Shown piece after piece: positions 33,101 to 45,559 of a stretch of 64,000 nt of DNA. The position numbers and the translations under genes were made by a program. Under the pieces are notes generated by a model that had not been told where the DNA came from, made no database searches, and saw only the letters and a program-made list of their open reading frames with translations. The stretch's first letter is position 1, and every line of letters begins with the position of its first letter. The DNA comes from Antedon mediterranea (lineage: Eukaryota > Echinodermata > Crinoidea > Comatulida > Antedonidae): assembly GCF_964355755.1 (NCBI RefSeq), contig NC_092671.1, positions 19,742,001 through 19,806,000 of the forward strand, in the 5' to 3' direction.

Positions 33101-36100
33101 AAAATCGGGCTCAAATAACGGAGATGCGCTCTATTGAATGTGATAACCCACACAAAAAGATAAAAATTCCTAATTTTTAAATTCAAGTGGCCATTTGATG
33201 ACGTCATACCATTTTGTACGTCTAATGTGTATATACATTTGTATCTACAACTTATTGGCTTCCATAATAAGTTAAAAAAATTGGGGGTCATCTGCCATTC
33301 TGAAGAGTTATATTCATTTTAAAAAGTCCTTATTTTTTACCATTTTTAGCACTTTTGTACAATTAGTGTGCGCATTTTGTCATTTTTAACGTGCTCGTAT
33401 AGCGTTATTTTAAGTCGGAATGGACTCAAAATTGGTGAATGTACTAAGGATTGTGAGTAGAATGTGATTTATACATCAAATTTTATTTTTTACGCATTTT
33501 AAGAATCGTGCGTACAAAAACGCATTTTTGCGCAGTAATTTTTTGAAACGCGCAAATGGCCTAATTCATGCTCTAAATTGATCAAAACCTAATTTTGCGC
33601 GTTTTAAATTTTTAACGCATGATTTCATGTGCATGACCTTGAAACGCGCAACTTTTTATTTGCTAATATTTTTACCCTTGACCTGAAGTTTACCTGTAGT
33701 GAATTTCATTAATATGTCATAATGAATTATGGAGATATGATTGATAATGTGATTTCACAAAATGGCGTATAATTGACGTCACGGATGAGTGATCACGCTG
33801 GAAAGCTAATTAGGATTAAGTTATATTATTTGAAAATAAACAAAATAGTGTACAGAAACAATAAAAAGAAAAAAAAAATAATAATAAAGATTTCATACAA
33901 TAACAATAGGTGGTCATTTTATTCTAAATGATCACCTAATGATAAGGCTAATTTGGATTAATTTTTACTGTTATACTCTAGATATGGAAACACAATCAAC
34001 TGTCGGCAAAATCCATATAATTCTTTGTGTCGTGGAAGATGTGAATGTCCAAGCGGTCTAGTGTGTTCAGATGACGGTTCATGCAAATGTCCACTACCGT
34101 GTGCCAAGGAGCCGTCATGTAAGTATGGTGATGTTTTGATACAATTATCACAATAGATGGAGTCTTCAGTGATTTATAATACTTTTTTTTTTAACATTGC
34201 AATTTGTGCGAGATATTTTTAGGCCATATACATTATGCTTGGTTTATAAACCAACATTTCAGAAACGCATTTTATTTTATAGGCGGTATTCATGTTTTCA
34301 TTTATTTATTTATTTTTTATTTCATACGTATCCAACAGCGGGTAATTCGACAATTACAGGATGGATAAGCTATTTTATAATTTATCATGCTTACACACTC
34401 ACGGCGTTAAGGTAGCGTTATCTACGAAAGGCGTACGGTAATCCGTGGCGTTAAAAGCCAAAATGTTCAGACACAACGATCAACATTCTAATGCCTTGCG
34501 TTTAAAACACTCTGATTAGGTCAAACAGATAGAACTATATGCAATTCTTGCCATTTATATAACGCAACTATTAAAAGATAGATTGAATATGTCATTTGTA
34601 TGTAATCTGTATATCTGTATATAATACTGCTAATATATATATATTTTTTTTATATATTTTATATGTTACGATATATTTTTTATATTTTTGTCTTTTTGAT
34701 GTTTATTCGTATTTTTATAAGATCTTGTATTTTTGTATTCATGACTTTTATATATTTTTAATTAATTGTTTGAGAGCTTGTTAACGAAATGAATTTCCTT
34801 TTGGACCAATGAATTTCTGTATTCTGTATTATGTATTCATTCATGACAATGCATGGAAGTTTACATCGTAAAATTGTTTTTTTTTGTTATTTTTATTTAT
34901 ATAATGTTACATTTAAATATACTGATTTGTTCTTACTACTTGTAGAATTGCATTTTTATATTCAAAGTAATTTAAAAGGAATTTATTTATTTTATAAAAG
35001 TATCATATCACTGACGCCAACTTTACTGTTCTTTAAAATTGAAAACCAGAAAATACATTTGAAATAGCTATTTCGCTGTCGTATCTAGGGTACAAGTATG
35101 TAGTTGCTGTCTGCTAATCGTGGTCGTGTCTTTTCATTGGTTAAGGTTAAAATCACTGATGCATGACTGGATTAGCGTAAGGGTTATTAACGCCACTGGT
35201 GCGGCGTAACAGCTCCCTAACGCTAATCCGCGGCTCGGTCCAAACACAAAAATATGTACGCCACTTACATAACTCCACCGTAACGCCATGAGTCTGAACA
35301 TACCTCAGAAGTCTCATTTGAGGCTTAGGGAGTGGAGTTGCAAGAGTCGTAAGTTAAAACCCTGGTACTAGGTCAGGATTAAACCATGGACATTAGGATT
35401 GAAAGCATGTTAACCACCAAGCTGCAGCTCCACTAAGCTCCACATTTAAACCAATAATATACAGAAATGTATATTCTTTATTCAGTTGTATTGTATACTA
35501 TTTTTATATCTTCAGTTTCTTGTACCGATTGTCACATAAATGGGAACATCTGTGTTGCCTCTGGTACATGGAATGGAAACATATGTAGCCAGTGCAGTGA
35601 TGTTCAGAATGCAACTTGTCTACTAACATGTGACGAGGGTTGGGAGGGGTTACTTTGTCGTGCTTGTCAGTCCGGACGATATGGACGTAGTTGTCAACAG
35701 AGGTGTAAGTGCGGTGAAAGAGCAGTATGTGAACCAATAACTGGGCAATGCATATGCGAAGAAGGGTATGAGCGATTGTTATATATTATTCTGAAGATTT
35801 CTGCGACGTCTCATGCATAAATGCTCCACTCTGACATAATTAAAATTACTTTGCAAATTGTTTTCGAGTGGCAGGTATCCAAGGATAACTTTCGTTGACT
35901 AGGTTAACGTAAAATTACTATTTTCTGATAGGCTGTGTTCGGTCCGAATATAGTCAGTTTCTTCGAAGCAGTACCCTTCTAAAGTATCCACGGGGTTTGA
36001 TGTTAAACGTGCAAATGAAATTCTAAAAATGTGTAAATTATTTTAACAAATCAGTTTAATCAACATTAAGAAAATGTGTAATTTTAAAATGCGCAAGTAA

Positions 36101-39100
36101 ATCTTTTTTAGCTCAATCTCAATTTTAATAACTTGTTAATATTTTACTTTTATTTTTACAAATGTATGCGTAACAGATTTATATGAGCTTTGGTTTTAAA
36201 ACTAATGAAAATACATTGCACTGATATAATTAAGTAATTTTGATTCAAATTGCGCAAAGAAATCATCGCAATTTCAAATTGCATAAATTCGTCAAATCGA
36301 GCATGACACAAACACATTTTAAATATAATGTAGAAAGTCTAATGAACTGAGTTCATTATATTTTTTACATTTATTTAAAATAAGAAGACACTTCATTTTC
36401 AATGGTGTGGAAGTATACTGGCATCACAGCAAGCAGCTACCACGTGTCTTGCATCCTGGGACATCGTTGTGGTTTTTGTTTTGTAACAAAACAGATGATT
36501 TCATTTTTATGTTAGAAAAACATGTGGATACTTTAGAATTAGGTTATGACTTTAATTTTAACTAAACTGATTTTGGTTGAAGAAAATGATATGCACATTT
36601 GTAGAATTTATTTTGCACATTTATCGTCAAAACTGATAGTTTTTACATGTAACGGCGTAATGTTTGCACATTAGTGGATTATGAATTTCTACAGATTTGC
36701 ACATTTGAGGGTGCCATGTTTGCACAAATGTGGTTGTTTGCACATTTGAGTGCAAAATGTTTGCACAAATGTGACTTTTTTCACATTTCACGGCTTAATA
36801 ACCCTCCTCTAAAGTTTTCAGTAGATAGAGCATTATGGTGAGACGTCTTTGTTTCTTTGCATTTTTTTCATTATTTCTAAAAAATATATATTTGACAGCA
36901 TTCAATGTTTTATGTATGCTTAAATTCAATGAAAATGACAGTTTAAAATGTATTATTACGTGGTAGGTTTTATTAATATTCTGCATCAAACATTTTAAAT
37001 GATCAATACCTGACTTGAAACCTGTATTAATATTGTTAAATAATATGTTCGTTAACATTAACATATTTCAGATGTACTGAAAGATGCCGTAGTGGTTTTT
37101 ACGGTTCTAAGTGTGAATTAAGGTGTGACTGTCCATCAGGAGTGTCCTGTTCAGATGACATCGGCATATGTACTTGTCCAACTGCAAAGTATGGTCCAAT
37201 GTGCTTGCTCGATTGTACCTGTTCTGGGTTAGGTGAATGCGACATATTTTCCGGCGAATGTAAAAATTGTAAAGATTGCCAAAATGAAGGTAAACGCATC
37301 TTATTCCATTTATTACATTTAGTCGCATTTTGCTCATGTCAATATGCCAAGCACATATGCCTAGCTCAAACGTTGATAAAATGCATATTAAACTGTTATT
37401 AAAGGGGGGTTCCGGGTTTAAAATGAATAGTAAAAAATGTAAAATATATTTGTTTGTCTCTTGAACGGTAAAAGTTTCAATTTATATAAGCGCCCAGTGA
37501 AGCAGAACGAAGGCTGTGAAATCAGGCCAGATTACAAGTGCAGCTACGGCAAAATCACACTGTGGTTACAAAATAGGAAATTCGTGAAATGGTCCATCTT
37601 CCGACGACTCGTTATCATAAACCATATCAATTACTTTTGTAAAATTATACTTATCTGATGTAATTTTAGTCGGTCTTCCCATTTATAAAGTCAATTTTTT
37701 ATGAAAATTCATCAAAACAGTGAAAAATTAGATATGTTTGCACTTTACGTTTGCCGATTTTCGCACGGACTTAGGGAAAAATCAAAATCAATGAAGCGTA
37801 ACGTATACTGTACATTCCTGCTGAGGATCGAGCGAGACGACGATACACGTGCTCTCTCCCCTGCCCATGCCTGGCATCGTCACGTGATAAGCAGATACAA
37901 CAATACCAAACTGGTCGGGTCTAGTATACCCCGTCTATAATCACAACATGAACGATGTACAGTATTTGATTGAAGGTTGACTTGACCTACCGGAATGGTA
38001 TAGATAATATAGCTCGAATGAGAGAGTTGAAATATTTGTGTAGTGCAGCCTATAGTAAAAGGCCTGGTAGTATCAATTCGCATATAATAGGGTCTACTAC
38101 ACTAGCTAGCTCAATTTTTAACTGGGCCGGATCGGCTAGGTCTCCTTCCTACTACCTGGTCTACTTGCTTGATGCATGAGTATCCGCTTTTTTGGAGAGT
38201 AAACTAAGCCTATTTTATTTTAGGCCTACTTAGACGATCGGGACACCATACGTGTGGACGGCGATCGGACCTTGTTTTGCTTCAATATTTACAGCCGATT
38301 TTGTAGAACGTTTTAGGTTTAGATTGTTTAGGAGTTTGGTTGATAGGATGGGTGTTGTTATTTATGGGCCAATCGTCTAGTAGTAGGCTAGCTAGGCCCA
38401 TGGGCCCCATTGTTTTAACGTAGCCATCGTGGCATGGAATCCCTAGTCAGAATGGCTCTCGCCCATATTATTATTAGGCTAGGCCTAGAGTAGTATTGTA
38501 CGTGAAGCCGATAATACGATCTGTACTATAGAGGTATAAAAATAGTATAATTTATGACTCCGTATCTGTACTAAATTTTGTATTTCATTAAATGTCAAAT
38601 AAATATATGCTACTACTGTTATTATTACACTTTAGGCCTAGCTTAGAAAATCTACAAAAAATGTATTTCACAATGATCGGGTGGTCGTCGTTTGACAGGG
38701 GAGAGAGATGTAAATTAGTTGACAAACACAACGTACATGACGTCGCGAGTTTGGAATCCACTGGTGACGTGATTTTGTGAATATCTCATGAATATTAATG
38801 AGCTTCCCTAAGCTGCTGAAAAACAGACTTTCCATGAATTTACCCTAAAATGTATATGAAATTTAATTTTTTTAATTTCTCGTTATTACTTCTTCATTCT
38901 GACATGTCTATATTGTTATAATATTTTTTATTTAATAAATAAACGATATTTAAAAGCAATTTTAAACCCAGAATCCCCCTTTAAGCTAACGTTTCCTTTA
39001 TCTTATATATACTGTGGCCTTTCTTCCTTGATTATGTAGGCCTAATTGTGGTAAGTGTATGCAACCTGCCACTAACCAGAACTATGATTAACAAATGTTT

Positions 39101-40510
39101 TATAGGCCTAAGTGGTACCATACATAACTTAAATTCAAACATTGGCACGTATTATCATCACTGTCACGTTTTGATACCAGAACAGTATAGATAGGCCTAC
39201 TTTATAGAATACATGATAGACTAGCTTACGGCTTTGATTAGACTTCAAGTACAAATACATTATGTCATGGGTAACTTATATTCATAATTACTACGAAGGT
39301 CGTTAAATAATTCACCTAACATGGAATGAAAAGTATATTGAACCGTTTGAAAAAATCTGAACTTACATTAAACGGTTACATTTAACTAAAAAACTATTGT
39401 TTGACAGACAATGGGCTTCTATCTGCTTTAAGTTACAGGTTTTTTTTCAGGTAGTAAATAATATTTTTGATCACATTTTTGGTCAATTCAAAGAGAATAA
39501 GTATTATATCATGTGAAGTTAAAATGGTATATTAAACAACTGTACAAATGTAACAAAAATACAGGGGACAATACATCCGTAATTTTAAATGTAAATGCTA
39601 CAACCGTAATATTAGAATACAACAAAGTTAAACTTATAGAAGAAAAAGAAAAATATACGTAATGAAATTACTTTTCAAAAGCATCATGTTTGTTGTTGTT
39701 AAAAAATATTAAAATTCGTTTCCTTTCTTCTTTTGTTTACAAAAGGAACTTCCTCGAAGTCAGTGACGGTCGGTGGTATATTTTTAGGTATCGCAATTGC
39801 TCTGCTAGCTATGCTCGTACTCACCATTTTTATGCGATATAAAGGCGTAAAGGTACTGAACTTGAGGTAAGCCATTGTATACAGAAATCCTAACATTTTC
39901 TGTTAAATAATTTATCCAACCCCAGATTTAACTTTGCCCCAGCTTATTGAACCTTATGTGAATCTAAGTTTAGTATTGACACGCAATTCATGGAATTAAA
40001 GATAGCTTCACAGATGAACAGTTTTAAATCGCCTTAAAATAAAAAAAAATTATGCTTGCATTATTTCTCTCCAGGAAATTGGAAAAAAATGATTCAGTGA
40101 TTAGAAACACACGTTCCTTAAGCTACTTTGGTGAGACCAGTTCAGGTACTTCTAATCAGAGATTCAAATTTAGAGGACCTCATTATGAAAGATCAATTCG
40201 AAACTACACCTTGCCCCCCTTACCGAGCCCAATCCCTCACCTAAACCATACGGTTCCAGAAGTTACGCCTACAGTAGTGAATGTTAGCCAACAGGGTACA
40301 AGGCTATACGAGGATCCGGAAAGTATACATATGCCTAACGTTGATTCTGCTAACAAAGAAAGAAACGAAAACAATGGCGAAGACATTGAAGTGAGTTCGA
40401 GACCTGAAGATGAACAAGGCATTGATGCAGATGAGACAGATATAATTGCGGTTGAAGCTAACGAAAATCCAAAGTATTTTCAATTAGAACACCCAATAGT
40501 AGGGTATTAA
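30171..40510 (+). CDS. receptor C: EGF-repeat membrane protein with NPxY tail (CED-1/MEGF-like)
   Basis: Eight plus-strand exons: 30171-30313, 31508-31593, 31806-31992, 33982-34118, 35516-35765, 37072-37289, 39746-39866 and 40075-40510. All have AG/GT borders with matching phases (1578 nt, 525 residues). A signal peptide (MHVLGQFSIIVWLLIVC) is followed by a short acidic region and about eight cysteine-rich EGF/laminin-EGF-like repeats to about residue 340 (for example CPCRNGARC, CECAPGWWGNFC, GYGNTINC, CRSGFYGSKC). Next come one TM (348-370, GGIFLGIAIALLAMLVLTIFM) and a 155-residue tail. The tail is Pro/Asn/Glu-rich and ends NPKYFQLEHPIVGY, with NPKY at 512-515. Repeats of this style plus an NPxY are the plan of engulfment/scavenger receptors (CED-1, Draper, MEGF10), where NPxY recruits PTB adaptors such as CED-6/GULP. 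Shorter than those proteins and without a clear EMI domain, so a divergent member. AATAAA at 40813-40818 may end the transcript. Confidence 0.88.
31145..31227. mobile_element. short palindromic MITE in receptor C intron 2
   Basis: ACAAATAATGAATGTT at the left faces AACATTCATTATTTGT at the right, with ATATAACCTTTGTACCATTACACG inside. It is an 83-base, internally deleted relative of the hairpin at 12929-13090. Confidence 0.75.
32440..33680. repeat. dispersed repeat, copy 2, in receptor C intron 3
   Basis: It shares ordered blocks with 5150-5760 (a TACAGTATAC-like start, GAGATGCGCTCTATT, TGATGACGTCAT, ACGTGCTCGTAT). The same GATGACGTCAT and GGCCAT blocks occur twice inside it (about 32830 and 33010-33210), so it may be two tandem copies. 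CRE-like TGACGTCA words recur but no regulatory role is claimed. Confidence 0.5.
34338..34395. repeat. ATTCGACAATTACAGGATGG block, relative of the 52.6 kb hairpin
   Basis: GGTAATTCGACAATTACAGG and GGATAAGCTATTTT match the sequence at 52608-52672, where the same block is a perfect palindrome after seven 21-base repeats. Here it is single and unpaired. With the SINE-like piece at 35330-35434 it suggests the same composite repeat at two loci. It lies in receptor C intron 4. Confidence 0.5.
35330..35434 (-). repeat. tRNA-derived SINE-like repeat, copy 1
   Basis: On the minus strand GTGGAGCTGCAGCTTGGTGG then TTAACATGC resembles a tRNA A-box. A B-box-like GGTTTAATCC follows, then CCTGGTACCAGGG-like sequence and AACTTACGACTCTTGCAAC. 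A second copy with the same order is at 52700-52860. Two diverged copies with pol III box-like words support a SINE. It lies just before receptor C exon 5. Confidence 0.55.
37399..38984. mobile_element. 1.6-kb non-autonomous element with TTAA target sites (piggyBac-like)
   Basis: TTAA at 37399-37402 and 38981-38984 flank ends AGGGGGGTTCCGGGTTTAAA and (inverted) AGGGGGATTCTGGGTTTAAA. TTAA duplication is the hallmark of piggyBac-type transposition. The interior has short frames only, no transposase. It is inserted in receptor C intron 6 (37290-39745). Confidence 0.68.
39540..39580. repeat. solitary end of a GGGGACAATACATC-type repeat
   Basis: AGGGGACAATACATCC matches the right terminus of the TTAA-flanked MITE at 54371-54722 (GGGGACAATACATCT). 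The left end was not found nearby. It lies in receptor C intron 6. Confidence 0.35.
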
Positions 40511-42180
40511 AGACAGTGTTTACTTACTTCAGTTCAGGTAAAATCTGAGGACACGATCATTACTTGATATAAAATGCTTTAATTATTGATCCAAAATTAT
40601 GGTGTAGTGTACAAAATCGTTATCCCCGTTTCCCGCATGCGTTCTCTAAAATGAATGAATGAATGAAAACGGTATAAGTAGTAATCGGTAACATGTCCAG
40701 CGGATAGATGTATATTTGAAGTTGTGTATCTTTTCGTTAACTTCAGAGCCACGCAGCTTAACTTACGCGCGGTTTTATTTAAAAAAAAAATTTAAACGAA
40801 CTAACATTTCTAAATAAAAGTTGACACTAGTCTTTTTTGTATTAAGTGGTGAAAATAATGCTCAAATAAATTTAGAGCACGCGTTAGGCTTTTTTTTTTG
40901 CGACGCGCGGCGAGCAGCACTCGATACCGTATAATTTTACCATTTTCACCTGCTCTTTGTTCTTCACCCCCTATGTGATGCATGAATTACGTATAATATT
41001 TTCTCATCAACTGTGAATATAAAATATGAAGTATGTCAATGTCAAATGTAGCAAATCGTTTGGTCATCATTGAGGGAGAATTTTAAAACTATTATATAGC
41101 TCTTCGAAATTAAATATGAGCTTTAATGTAAACTGATGTACAATTTTATTGTAGGATATTGTGACGTCATCATATAAACGTTGTGTTTTATTCCTCGTTT
41201 ACTCGTTCTTTTTTAAAACATCCTTTCTTTCATTTATGCTACTTCCCATGACATTTTCCAGAACAAAGTAGGCCTAAAAAACCGTGACAATTAATTCCAC
41301 AGTATCTGATAATTGTCCGACCATTTGCACTACATAGGATTAAGGTATTTAACCGTTCTTTATTATCTTATCACGCGACGAGAATACCCTGCCAATAAAT
41401 AAAAGTAGGACAATTATTTCCACTAGGGACGTGACAGATTGTATATGAACCTACGTAACTGGATAGTTTTGCTTGGCTTACTTCCAATGAGAATGTCTTC
41501 AACTTGTATACCAAATCTTTAAAGTAATTTGATGTTACAGGTTTTCGCGCCGTGCCTTTGGGCAGTTATATTCAAGAAGTTGGAAGAATTAGGAAACTGT
41601 ATCACGCGGAAGTTTATAGTACTACGGCTGAAAAAATTGGTATTTGGAAACTCGGACTGGGCATGCGCAAATCCCTAAGCATGTCTGGGAGGAGAGTGTC
41701 TATATGTGATATATGCAAACAGTAGTCTGTAAGACCTGTTCAATCAGCAATGTTTTCGTTTTGGCTGTCAATTTATCATTGTCAAAACAATCCTATAACA
41801 ATATTTTTGGCGAATGGTGTGTATAGATGAACATTTTTTTGCAGGAAGCAAATTGGCAGGCGGATGATCTCATTTAGACAACGGCTGGCGGTTATCACAC
41901 AAATTTACGGGGCAACCCTATGTATCCCTGTAAATAAACTGTCACGTTTATACCTTCTGTTGGAACAGGTTGATATGAGGTCTAGAGGTGTGTGTCTGCC
42001 CTTTTCAATGCCTAGGCGCTCAGCGTCCAAATAATTATTATGACAAGATTATTATTAATATTTCTCAGCGACTGGTAACTCGGGAGTCACTCGTTACTCG
42101 GCAAGGTTCGCGTGCAAGGAAGGTTCGACCGGGTCGACACCCTGCTGCTTTTTCTTTTAGTTTAGTTTTATGATGCTGGG
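40511..42180. other. receptor C 3' flank and intergenic, no gene recognised
   Basis: It contains a candidate AATAAA at 40813-40818 and another near 40865, a (AATG)n stretch near 40650, and no convincing coding frame. Confidence 0.5.
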
Positions 42181-42182
42181 AT

Positions 42183-43130
42183 TTGAGCATCCGGTCTGAT
42201 AGAAACTCTAGTTTACCTAGAAAGTCTGTTGTTGTTGACCATGAACTCTCTCGTCTTGGAATTAATGTTGCAGGGGAACGGCTTACGGGAAACGGCTCTA
42301 TTCGGGAAGCAAACTACACCCTTTACTGGTGTGGTTATTCTGATACCACGAGACCTAAGTATGGAGTTGGTTTTACTGTTCATAACCAGTTACTTTCTTG
42401 CATTCAGCAACCCATTGCAGTATCACCCCGTTTCATGGCTATACGTATGTGTCTGAAAAATGGTTACATTACCATAATATCTGATGCTCCAATATTAATA
42501 GACAATGCTTAATCAAACGTGGAACCAATCTCAAACTCCATCTGGTGACTAGCACTCATTGGCGATTTGAACTCTAAAATTGGCCCTGATTATAACTCTT
42601 GGTGTAATGTGATTGGACATCATTGAGTTGGTAGAATGAATGAGAACGGGCAACGTCTTCTTGAATTATGTGCTGACCTCAGTCTTTGTGTTGCCAACAC
42701 CTACTTTGAAGGTCTTTTTTGTACCAAAACAACCTCGTTCTCGCTGCTGGCATTAACTCGACCATGTTATTGTGAGACGTCATCAGCTATGTGAAGTAAT
42801 CCATTGCCGTAGCTTAAAGTCTGCTGACTGCAACTCTGACCATGCTCTTGTAAGACTAAACTTACCATTTCTTCAGCAACAACAAATCTCCTGGACCTGA
42901 CGGTATTCCACCAGAGGTGGTAAAATAGGTGGGGATGTCCTGACAACTGAGCTTCTTGAAATATTTAAAACTTGTGGGGCATTCAAGGTGTAGGCTTATT
43001 CTACAAGACAGGACTCCAACATTATACACTCTACAAAAACAAGGGCAGCCGTCACGATTGCAATACTTATAGGGGCATCTCTTTGCTTAACATAGCCGGT
43101 AAGATCCTTGCACGTACTTCTGCTTAGGCT
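42183..43130 (+). mobile_element. RTE-like LINE, endonuclease and start of reverse transcriptase (broken)
   Basis: The frame 42183-42512 reads SVVVDHELSRLGINVAGERL, REANYTLYWCGYSD, YGVGFTVHNQLL and VSPRFMAIRM: the middle of an apurinic-type endonuclease of the type often annotated as craniofacial development protein 2-like. Further pieces in other frames give the RT start: NNKSPGPDGIPPEV and NTYRGISLLNIAGKILAR. The copy stops there, interrupted by about 2.4 kb of other repeats, and its RT core resumes at about 45575. Many stops: inactive. Confidence 0.75.
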
Positions 43131-43139
43131 TCACATTTT

Positions 43140-44320
43140 TTTTCCTATTAGGTTAAGGCAGAAATTATAGAGGGCCTGAATCCAAACATGAATATTCATG
43201 ATGTGACGGAAAACCCTGGAAATAGTTTCACTGTCGTCGCGCTGCTGCTGCGGTAGCTGCTGCAAAAACAATCACCAACCATGTAGCCGCATTGATTAAG
43301 AATTTGACACTAAAGCAACGCGACAACGCCAGGCTAGGCCTATAACTAGTGTACGATGTTCGTACGCTACCTCTCTTTACCAGCTAGACCTACCAACCTA
43401 AGCCCAACTAAGCTAGGTCTAGAAACGTCTACTAGAGAACTCTCGACGCGATCTACTTATCTTAGGTAGTGCATTGTTTTTCTCATAATTAACCTTAATA
43501 GATGTAATAAATTACCATTCCCTAACATATAGAGTAACATAGTATTTACATGAACATTATAGAATAAGGTGGTTTGATTTAAGAAACCATGTATAATTAA
43601 TAAAAACAATTAAGAAAATTCCAGAAGCACTATTAATAGAAACTGTAATCATGTAATAATGAGAAGTATAAAGAATGATCTAGAAGGATAGGAGCATCTT
43701 GTATATAAAGGGATGTAAACTATTGTAAGGTTGTTGGATTAGAGGTTGGATATTATATTGTAAAGTTATTGTGAAGCTGTTGTTTAAAGTGCTTACTGGA
43801 TTGTTAAAAGTTGAAGTTGATTGAAATTAAAGCTTTGTTTTGAGTTATTTTACAACTTTGTGGATTTTGTGTGTATACTTTTAAGTCACAAGGGAGTTCC
43901 TAAAGTATTTTCAACCGCTCGGAAACATACGTGAGAGGAGTTCGTGACAATAGAACGTACAGTTAAGACTAGAAATGACCAGAAATGATTTTAAAGTTAT
44001 ATATATGCATTATTTTTACCAAAATTGTTAACAACAACGTCGTGAAAAAATAGTACAGTAGTCAGTAGGTAGTTTAGTAGATCTGGTCTCTATTTTAAAA
44101 CATCTGAGCTGTCCCGATATTTTACTCTCATTATTGATTGGGTTTCACCAAGATATGAAAGCCACAGTTCAATTTAATGGCACCAGATTTGAGGCAATAT
44201 ATCAGCCGTGGTGTGAAAGAGAGCTGTGTCCTTGCACCCACGCTCTTCGAAATTTTCCTTTTTGTTCTTCTCAAATATGCTTTTCAAGAACATTCTGGTA
44301 TATGCTGCACTCTCGAAGCA
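43140..44320. other. unassigned repeat-like stretch, possibly a solo LTR
   Basis: There is no gene. Within about 43350-43955 a TATA-like TATATAAAGGG (43698) and an ATTAAA (43827) are spaced as in an LTR, with TGT at one side and ACA (TTCGTGACA) at the other. No target duplication, primer site or internal region was recognised, so this is only a suggestion. A (CTG)n-like patch is near 43240. Confidence 0.25.
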
Positions 44321-44324
44321 CAGG

Positions 44325-45557
44325 TGTTTTTCACGCTGCTGCTCTAGCCAGCTACGTCCCATGAGGACTACTAATTCAGAAGCTAAAGCAAGTAGCAGTT
44401 ATAGAATCTAAGGCCGACAATTTTGCGACTTTGTAAACTCGACTATAATTTATAGATCCCAGCTGATGGACCTAAAAAACGTCTGGGAAACGAGAGTCTA
44501 TGAGGGCTCACGGTTGAACGATTTGGATTCTCGCCCTTTAATTGGTTGACGCGAATCAACAGACTGGGAATAATTGCTCACTTGTACTGCACGTTGTCTC
44601 TAGAGGGTATTCAGTTGCATGTCTACAGGCTGAGGTCACACACACACACATACACTATTTTTAAATGGGCATGTGATTCATAATTAAAGAACTATCTTTG
44701 ATTTGTATGTATTTTTGCGATTAAAGGACATTTTTTAATAATTAATCATAAATATATCTTGAAAGAATTTCATTTAGCTTCGATTTTGTATAGATGACAA
44801 ATTTCGTTTTTGTAAAAGCACAAGTTAACGGAGTACTTACTCGAACGTTTCGATCTCTATCAGAGATCCTTCTCAACTGACTGCGGAGTGTTAATGCAGC
44901 TTGGTCATTCTTGACGTCATCTGTTGATGACGTCGTACGCCTCCGGTTGTATGTTGGAGGTTTACATTGGGGAAACAGGGAGGGCATTACAAACACGAAT
45001 TAATGATCACAAAAAAGATGTTACAACAAACACGGGGGGAGTAATGACTAGGGCCTCCAGAACATCCACATCTTCGATCATACACAAATCTGCCATTACA
45101 GAACATGTCATAAAACACAATCATGTACCGAACTGGGAGGCTACCATCTTAACCAAAGAGCCTAAACGCAAAGACAGACAGATTAGAGAATCATTACATA
45201 TAAGGAGAAATAAAGAGAAGACCATGAACCGGGACACTGGAGCCCACGAACTCTCGCATTTGTACAATGATTTGATAGACACATCACCTGGCCGAGCCCC
45301 GCACAACCTCCAACATACAACCGGAGGCGTATGACGTCATCAACAGATGACGTCAAGAATGACCAAGCTGCATTAACACTCCGCAGTCAGTTGAGAAGGA
45401 TCTCTGATAGAGATCGAAACGTTCGAGTAAGTACTCCGTTAACTTGTGCTTTTACAAAAACAAAATTTGTCATCTATATAAATATATCTGATAAAAAAAG
45501 AACAATGATCAATTTTAAAATGTCGATCAGCGTTTTTTGTAAGAAATATTTCTTGTT
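44325..45557 (-). mobile_element. non-autonomous element R1, copy 2, split by a Penelope-like insertion
   Basis: Read on the minus strand it follows the order of 62776-63500: TTTCTTACAAAAAACGCTG at one end, then (beyond the insertion at 44760-45477) the ACTGAATACCCTC, GAGCCCTCATAGACTC and ATAAATTATAGTCGAG phrases, and GCTAGAGCAGCAGCGTGAAA at the other end. It lies between the two halves of the RTE-like LINE. No transposase found. Confidence 0.6.
44748..45489 (+). mobile_element. truncated Penelope-like element with GIY-YIG endonuclease domain and opposed terminal repeats
   Basis: Frame 44924-45334 encodes the C-terminal GIY-YIG endonuclease: VYIGETGRALQTRINDHKKD, then SAITEHVIKHNHVPNWEAT and RQIRESLHIRRNK. 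VYIGETGR-x-L-x-x-R-I-x-x-H-K is the usual Penelope-like motif. About 170 bases at 45310-45477 reappear inverted at 44760-44950, so two terminal repeats face each other. The 12-base word ATAAATATATCT flanks it (44748-44759 and 45478-45489). The reverse-transcriptase part is missing. Each terminal repeat contains a hairpin GATCTC-TGATA-GAGATC followed by GAAACGTTCGAGTA. It is inserted inside element R1. Confidence 0.85.
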
Positions 45558-45559
45558 TA

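Noticed and set aside
32440-33680. TGACGTCA words as CRE regulatory sites
   Set aside because: They occur inside dispersed repeat copies at the same relative places, so they track the repeat, not a gene.
34596-35067. Two Phe/Tyr/Ile-rich plus frames in receptor C intron 4
   Set aside because: Low-complexity AT sequence; no conserved pattern.
44134-44364. 76-codon plus frame with several cysteines
   Set aside because: Its 3' part belongs to repeat element R1 copies; no family similarity.
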